18,104 nt of DNA from an uncultured Peptoniphilus sp. (GTDB lineage Bacteria; Bacillota; Clostridia; Tissierellales; Peptoniphilaceae), in contig NZ_CAMQAY010000028.1 of NCBI RefSeq assembly GCF_946998875.1, positions 1 to 18,104 of the forward strand. Direction: 5' to 3'. A model generated the notes under the pieces. It made no database searches. It was given only the letters and a program-made list of their open reading frames with translations, and was not told where the DNA came from. The position numbers were made by a program, and so were the translations under genes. Each line of letters begins with the position of its first letter. Position 1 is the stretch's first letter. Positions 14,690 to 18,104 of the stretch are shown piece after piece.

Positions 14690-15314
14690 TTCAATTTTAA
14701 AAAAGGGAAAAGCTGAAATTGAAATAAAAAAATCTATTTTTATTGGCAGAGCTTTTTTCGTAAAAAGTGAAGAGGAAGCCCTTGAAATTTTAAAAGATGT
14801 AAAGGAAATTGAGAGGTCGGCTACGCACAACTGCCACGCCTATATAATTGGCGAGGATGGACTTACTCAGAGGTATTCTGATGATGGTGAGCCATCTGGC
14901 ACAGCTGGAGTTCCCATGCTTGAAGTCCTAAAAAAAGAAGACATGAGAAATGTCCTTGTCATAGTCACTCGTTATTTTGGCGGCACAAAGCTTGGAGCAG
15001 GTGGACTTGTCCGCGCTTATACTGATGCCGTTGTAAAGGCACTTGATGAAGCCAAAAGAGTTGTTAGGAAAAATTTCACAAGGACAAAAATAATTTATGA
15101 CTACACCTTTCATGGCGCTATAATTAATTTACTTGCCAATGAAAATTTTAAAATCATTGAAGAAAATTACACAGATAAAGTTGAGGTCACAATTGACATT
15201 GCAGGTGACAAAAGTATTTTAGATAAAATTAGAGACTTGACCTCTGCAAATTTTATAAGTGAAGACTTAGAAGAAATTGAACTTCCAACTATTGAGGGAA
15301 AAATTATTTATTAA
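14682..15314 (+). CDS. yigZ: YigZ/IMPACT family protein (UPF0029)
   Basis: A 210-residue cytoplasmic protein of the YigZ/YvyE/IMPACT family. The N-terminal IMPACT domain has HNCHAY (49-54), YSDDGEPSGTAG (65-76) and VTRYFGGTKLGAGGLVRAY (95-113), all near-consensus. The C-terminal part (about 135-205) corresponds to the small DUF1949 ferredoxin-like domain. In eukaryotes, IMPACT binds the translation regulator GCN1. The bacterial function is not settled, though a nucleic-acid or ribosome link is suspected. The ATG at 14682 lies inside the end of hflX (8-base overlap), so translation is coupled to a ribosome-rescue GTPase, which fits a translation-related role. This placement beside hflX is the main contextual clue. 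Confidence 0.92.
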   Translation: MYNSILKKGKAEIEIKKSIFIGRAFFVKSEEEALEILKDVKEIERSATHNCHAYIIGEDGLTQRYSDDGEPSGTAGVPMLEVLKKEDMRNVLVIVTRYFGGTKLGAGGLVRAYTDAVVKALDEAKRVVRKNFTRTKIIYDYTFHGAIINLLANENFKIIEENYTDKVEVTIDIAGDKSILDKIRDLTSANFISEDLEEIELPTIEGKIIY

Positions 15315-15329
15315 AAATTAGGAGACATT

Positions 15330-16046
15330 ATGGATTATAAAAAAGTTACAGAAGATTTAGTAAAATGGGTAGGCGACTACGCAAAAAAAGTTGGCGCCAA
15401 GGGATTTATTTTTGGTCTATCAGGTGGAATTGATTCAGCAGTAATTGCTGCCATAGCCAAAAGAGTTTTTCCAGAAAATTCTCTTGGTCTAATTATGCCT
15501 TGTGACAGCATAGAAAAAGATAGAGAAGACGCCCTAAAGGTTGCAAAGGCAATAAACTTAGAGACAAAGACAATTGATCTAACAAGCACCTTTGAAGAGC
15601 TCATGAAGGCATCCTTCACATCAGAAAACAAGATGGCAAGGTCAAACATCAAGCCAAGACTTAGGATGACTACACTTTATTATTATGCCCAAGACCTTGG
15701 CTACCTAGTCCTTGGTCCATCAAATGCCAGCGAATGGTATCTTGGCTACTCAACAAAATATGGCGACTCAGCTGCAGACATTATGCCAATAGCAAATATT
15801 TTAAAGACAGATATTTTTGAAATAGCAAAGGAACTTGGCCTTCCAGAATTTATAATAAATAAAAAGCCATCAGCAGGACTTTGGGTGGGACAAACTGACG
15901 AAGATGAAATGGGCTTTACTTATGAAGTTCTTGATTCCTACATTAGGGGAGAAAAAGTTCCAGAGCCTGATGTAAAAGAAAAAATCGACAGGATGCACAA
16001 AAACTCTTCTCACAAGAGAGTCATGGCTCCAAAATTTGAAATTTAA
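15330..16046 (+). CDS. nadE: NH3-dependent NAD+ synthetase
   Basis: NadE performs the last step of NAD+ synthesis, amidating deamido-NAD+ (NaAD) with ammonia after ATP activation. At 238 residues it is the short form without the glutaminase domain, so it needs free ammonia or a separate amidotransferase. SGGIDS (31-36) is the PP-loop ATP pyrophosphatase signature. NIKPRLRM (106-113), LGPSNASEWYLGYSTKYGD (128-146) and KPSAGLWVGQTDEDEMG (179-195) form the deamido-NAD and Mg-binding regions. AGGAG (15320-15324) precedes the ATG. It is 15 bp after yigZ, in the same operon, with two small membrane proteins behind it. The sequence looks complete. Confidence 0.95.
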   Translation: MDYKKVTEDLVKWVGDYAKKVGAKGFIFGLSGGIDSAVIAAIAKRVFPENSLGLIMPCDSIEKDREDALKVAKAINLETKTIDLTSTFEELMKASFTSENKMARSNIKPRLRMTTLYYYAQDLGYLVLGPSNASEWYLGYSTKYGDSAADIMPIANILKTDIFEIAKELGLPEFIINKKPSAGLWVGQTDEDEMGFTYEVLDSYIRGEKVPEPDVKEKIDRMHKNSSHKRVMAPKFEI

Positions 16047-16058
16047 AAGGGTGAAATT

Positions 16059-16241
16059 ATGGGAAATCATCAACTTAGAAATTTATCAATTTTATTGGTC
16101 TTAATGGCAATTTTTGATTTGTATAAATATTTTACTTCTGAAATAATTATTTCAGACTTGATCTACAAATACATTTTTGTCATTGGAGTTTATCTAATAA
16201 CTTGCTTTGTTATTTATGTAATATCAAGGAGAAATGAATAA
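16059..16241 (+). CDS. Small membrane protein of unknown function (60 residues)
   Basis: A 60-residue protein, mostly hydrophobic, with two probable membrane helices (about 8-26 and 35-55) and a short basic tail SRRNE. GGGTG at 16048-16052 is a moderate ribosome binding site six bases before the ATG. It follows nadE by 12 bp, so it is co-transcribed with it. I recognise no family. The next gene overlaps it and has the same two-helix layout, so the pair may form a small complex. Confidence 0.65.
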   Translation: MGNHQLRNLSILLVLMAIFDLYKYFTSEIIISDLIYKYIFVIGVYLITCFVIYVISRRNE

Positions 16242-16425
16242 ATTGAAAAATTACATCAAGCATGCCCTAGTCTTATTTGCTTACTTAATTCTAGTGAGGA
16301 AGTTTTTTATTTATAAGTTTGGGACTTATGAAGGGGAGAAATTAAAAATTGCCCTAATAGCCTTTATCTTATATGTCTTAACTTACTTTGTCATAGAAAA
16401 AATAAAAAATAAAAAAAGTTCTTGA
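16234..16425 (+). CDS. Second small membrane protein of unknown function (63 residues)
   Basis: A short protein with two probable membrane helices (about 10-27 and 38-56) and basic ends (KLKNYIK, KIKNKKSS). It overlaps the preceding gene by eight bases. AAGGAG (16226-16231) is only two bases from ATG 16234 but eleven from the in-frame TTG at 16243, so the true start may be the TTG (60 residues). Its stop codon TGA (16423-16425) lies inside the TTGACA -35 box of the next transcription unit, so the operon ends where the T-box unit begins. No function can be assigned. Confidence 0.6.
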   Translation: MNKLKNYIKHALVLFAYLILVRKFFIYKFGTYEGEKLKIALIAFILYVLTYFVIEKIKNKKSS

Positions 16426-16450
16426 CAAATAATTTTCTTGTGTCTATAAT
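16422..16450 (+). promoter_or_regulatory. Consensus promoter of T-box unit 1
   Basis: A perfect TTGACA (16422-16427), a 17-bp spacer and a perfect TATAAT (16445-16450). The -35 contains the stop codon of the upstream small gene. Confidence 0.92.
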
Positions 16451-16456
16451 ACTTTC

Positions 16457-16713
16457 TAATAAAATAATAAATGCGAAGAAAGAGAAAAAGGTATTTAATA
16501 AGTCTCAAAGAGAGTGGGGATGGTGAGAGCCCACAGACAAGTTAGTATCATATATTCACTCTAAAGCATGAAGATTGAAAGCTAGTAGATCTTCACGGCA
16601 GTCACCGTTATCATGGACTAGAGATTGTTAGATCTTTATTGAGGAAATATTTATATTTCGAACTTAGGTGGTACCGCGAATCCTTCGCCCTATATGGGGT
16701 GAAGGATTTTTTT
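16457..16713 (+). ncRNA. T-box leader 1, probable Phe (UUC) specifier
   Basis: A tRNA-sensing T-box riboswitch controlling the following substrate-binding protein. Stem I is closed by AUGC (16471-16474) with GCAU (16566-16569), then AGAG (16481-16484) with CUCU (16559-16562). Its top is GUGGG/CCCAC (16514-16518 and 16530-16534) around a loop containing UGGUG. The specifier loop lies before CUCU, and UUC (16555-16557) followed by A is read as a phenylalanine codon by alignment with the second T-box. The antiterminator T-box sequence AGGTGGTACCGCG is at 16666-16678. Its UGGU pairs with an ACCA tRNA end, which fits a discriminator A as in tRNA-Phe. A terminator follows. Uncharged tRNA would favour antitermination and expression. 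The specifier call is inference. Confidence 0.9.
16679..16713 (+). terminator. Regulated terminator of T-box 1
   Basis: AATCCTTC (16679-16686) pairs with GAAGGATT (16701-16708). The stem continues with a G-U pair and GC pairs (16687-16690 with 16697-16700) around a short AU loop, then a T run to 16713. Its 5' arm directly follows the T-box sequence, as expected for the competing antiterminator. Confidence 0.9.
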
Positions 16714-16744
16714 ATTATTTTAAATAATTTTTTGGAGGACAAAA

Positions 16745-17719
16745 ATGAAAAATTTAAAGAAAATGGTAAAAGTTCTTGTATTAGGTGCCCTTGCTGCATC
16801 CCTTGTTGCTTGCAGTGGAGACAAAAAGGCAGAAAAAGAAGATGGAAAAATAAAAATTGGAGCAATTCAATATATTGAACACGTGTCCCTTGACAATGCC
16901 CTAAAGGGTTTTGAGGATAGGTTAAAGGAAGAAGGCATTGAGGCAGAAGTTGAAGTGGAAAATTTGCAAGGCGACCAAGCTTTAACTACTACTGCACCAA
17001 AAAAATTTGAAGGCGATGACTACAAATTAGTTTACGCAATTTCAACTCCAGCAGCACAGGGAGCAAAGACTGCTCTTCCTAATAAAAATATTGTCTATTC
17101 AGCAGTTACAGACCCAGTGGAAGCAGGGCTAATTGAAGCTCCAGATAAAATTACAAACATAACAGGAGTTAACGATGCAGTTTCCGCTAAGAATCAAATC
17201 GAATCCTTCTTAAAAATTTATCCGGACATAAAAACTATAGGAACAATTTTCTCAACTAATGAAGCCAATTCAAAGGTACAAGTGGAAGCTTTAAAGAAGG
17301 CTTGTGACGAGCTTGGACTTAAACTTGAAACAGTTGGAATAAATAATATCAACGACATTGGTCAAGCTCTTTCAACTTTAACTGGAAAGATTGACGCTTA
17401 CTATGCCTTAACTGACAACACAGTTGCCTCAGCTGGTCCAATCGTTGCTGAAAATTTATTGAAGGAAAAAATCCCATCTCTTTCAGCAGAAGAGGGACAA
17501 GTTTCTAAGGGACTACTTATGAGTGAAGGCGTTGACTACTACGAACATGGAAGACAAGCAGCTGATCTTGCTATAAAAATTTTAAAGGGCGAAGACATTA
17601 AAAACATTCACGCAGAAGACAACAAGGCTTCAAAGAAAAAGGTAAATGGAAAAACTGCAGAGGCTCTTGGACTTGATCTTAATAACGAAAATTTAAAGGA
17701 TGCTGAAATTTTAAAATAA
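16745..17719 (+). CDS. ABC transporter substrate-binding lipoprotein, TrpX type (aromatic amino acid?)
   Basis: A 324-residue binding lipoprotein. The signal peptide ends in LVAC with the lipidated Cys at residue 23, so it is anchored outside the cell. The mature domain matches the ABC_sub_bind/TrpX family: KIGAIQYIEHVSLDNALKGF (37-56), LVYAISTPAAQGAK (95-108), VYSAVTDPVEAGL (117-129), and a later AEEGQVSKG before a Gly-Val-Asp-Tyr-Tyr segment. TrpX proteins feed aromatic amino acids, usually tryptophan, to a TrpY permease and TrpZ ATPase. GGAGGA (16734-16739) supports the start. Expression is under T-box 1. The probable Phe specifier suggests phenylalanine rather than tryptophan as the physiological ligand, which is inference. 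No terminator is evident after the gene, and a second promoter and T-box follow. Permease and ATPase genes are not in the window. Confidence 0.9.
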   Translation: MKNLKKMVKVLVLGALAASLVACSGDKKAEKEDGKIKIGAIQYIEHVSLDNALKGFEDRLKEEGIEAEVEVENLQGDQALTTTAPKKFEGDDYKLVYAISTPAAQGAKTALPNKNIVYSAVTDPVEAGLIEAPDKITNITGVNDAVSAKNQIESFLKIYPDIKTIGTIFSTNEANSKVQVEALKKACDELGLKLETVGINNINDIGQALSTLTGKIDAYYALTDNTVASAGPIVAENLLKEKIPSLSAEEGQVSKGLLMSEGVDYYEHGRQAADLAIKILKGEDIKNIHAEDNKASKKKVNGKTAEALGLDLNNENLKDAEILK

Positions 17720-17780
17720 AATAAATAAATTTCATTCAATAAAACTAAATAAAAAATTTTTGGGAAAAATAAAAAAAGGC

Positions 17781-17809
17781 TTGACTTTGTTTTGCTACTA
17801 GATTATAAT
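17781..17809 (+). promoter_or_regulatory. Promoter of T-box unit 2
   Basis: TTGACT (17781-17786), a 17-bp spacer and a perfect TATAAT (17804-17809). It lies 62 bp after the previous stop codon and drives the second T-box leader independently. Confidence 0.9.
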
Positions 17810-17815
17810 CATTTT

Positions 17816-18073
17816 AATTTAATAAAAGCGTTGAAAGAGAAAAAAGAATTTTTGATGATTTAAGAGAGTTGCCGTCTGGTGCAAGGCAATACACAAAAGT
17901 TTAATATACACTCTAAAGCTTATTTGTTGAAATTAGTAGGCAAGTACGGAAGCCACCGTTAACTGAGGCTAGAGGTTGTTAGACCTTAAAGTGAGGTAAT
18001 CTTTTTAGATTATAAAATCGGGTGGTACCGCGAAGTCAGTCTTTCGTCCCAATGTGGATGAAAGGCTTTTTTT
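17816..18073 (+). ncRNA. T-box leader 2, probable Tyr (UAC) specifier
   Basis: A second complete T-box riboswitch. Stem I is closed by AAGC (17826-17829) with GCUU (17918-17921) and AGAG (17836-17839) with CUCU (17911-17914). Its top is UUGCC/GGCAA around a loop with UGGUG. In the specifier loop, UAC (17907-17909) followed by A aligns exactly with UUC of leader 1 and reads tyrosine. The antiterminator sequence GGGTGGTACCGCG (18020-18032) carries UGGU, fitting a discriminator A as in tRNA-Tyr. A terminator follows, then a ribosome binding site and start codon. The layout is the same as in leader 1, suggesting duplication and retargeting. Confidence 0.9.
18038..18073 (+). terminator. Regulated terminator of T-box 2
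   Basis: AGTCTTTC (18038-18045) pairs with GAAAGGCT (18060-18067) with one U-G, extended by GTCC (18046-18049) with GGAT (18056-18059), loop CAATGT, then a T run to 18073. Confidence 0.88.
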
Positions 18074-18091
18074 ATTTTATGGAGGTTTTTT

Positions 18092-18104
18092 ATGAAATTT
18101 AGAA
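18092..18104 (+). CDS. Start of a T-box-controlled gene, cut off by the window end
   Basis: GGAGG (18081-18085) precedes an ATG at 18092-18094 by six bases, and the frame reads MKFR before the window ends. Only four codons are visible, so the product cannot be named. Its Tyr-type T-box and its position after a TrpX-like gene suggest another amino acid transport or synthesis gene, for example a paralogous binding protein. Confidence 0.7.

Noticed and set aside
16457..16713. Tryptophan (UGG) specifier for the first T-box, as expected from the TrpX-like gene
   Set aside because: The UGG triplets near 16520 belong to the conserved apical UGGUG loop. The specifier-loop position before CUCU reads UUC.
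1..18104. CRISPR array, insertion sequence, prophage or tRNA gene
   Set aside because: No regularly spaced repeats, transposase or phage motifs, or tRNA cloverleaf were seen on reading either strand.

Overview
The window is AT-rich DNA with strong Gram-positive ribosome binding sites (AGGAGG-like), consensus sigma-A-type promoters, lipoprotein signal peptides and two T-box leaders. This points to a low-GC Firmicute. The gene content would fit an anaerobic coccus of the Tissierellia/Peptoniphilaceae type, but that placement is inference and not proved by the sequence.

Left (1-1202): the end of an ABC importer operon, a substrate-binding protein (5' end outside the window) overlapping its ATPase. 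It resembles thiamine-precursor/NMT1-type importers and closes with a clean terminator. Next (1248-5876): a five-gene operon, pxpA - ycsG-like NRAMP-fold transporter - pxpB - pxpC - ycsI/DUF1445, closed by a terminator. It encodes ATP-dependent 5-oxoprolinase, which converts 5-oxoproline to glutamate, plus a transporter that lacks the canonical NRAMP metal-binding motifs and a D-glutamate-cyclase-family protein. The content matches the Bacillus ycsF-ycsG-ycsI-kipI-kipA cluster, without a kipR-type repressor.

Middle (5947-10190): five genes that look independently transcribed. They are a small lipoprotein, a DUF1294 membrane protein, a minus-strand protein with a HEPN-like R-x4-H motif and a PD-(D/E)XK-like nuclease region (possible defence/toxin factor), an NhaC-family antiporter and a macrodomain protein. 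Then (10189-13286, minus strand): a large class A penicillin-binding protein whose glycosyltransferase looks intact but whose transpeptidase motifs are altered (SxxK reads SSLT, KTG reads ETG). It is tightly followed by a 57-residue, very basic small ORF.

Right (13400-16425): an operon hflX - yigZ/IMPACT - nadE - two tiny membrane proteins. The hflX start lies only six bases after a TATAAT box with no Shine-Dalgarno, so its mRNA may be leaderless. Finally (16422-18104): two T-box units in tandem, each with its own promoter, Stem I, antiterminator and terminator. The first controls a TrpX-type substrate-binding lipoprotein, the second a gene cut off by the window end. Aligning the two specifier loops suggests UUC (Phe) for the first and UAC (Tyr) for the second, differing by one base.

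The strongest leads are the Phe/Tyr T-box pair, the degenerate transpeptidase, the HEPN-nuclease protein, the non-canonical NRAMP protein in the oxoprolinase operon and the likely leaderless hflX mRNA.
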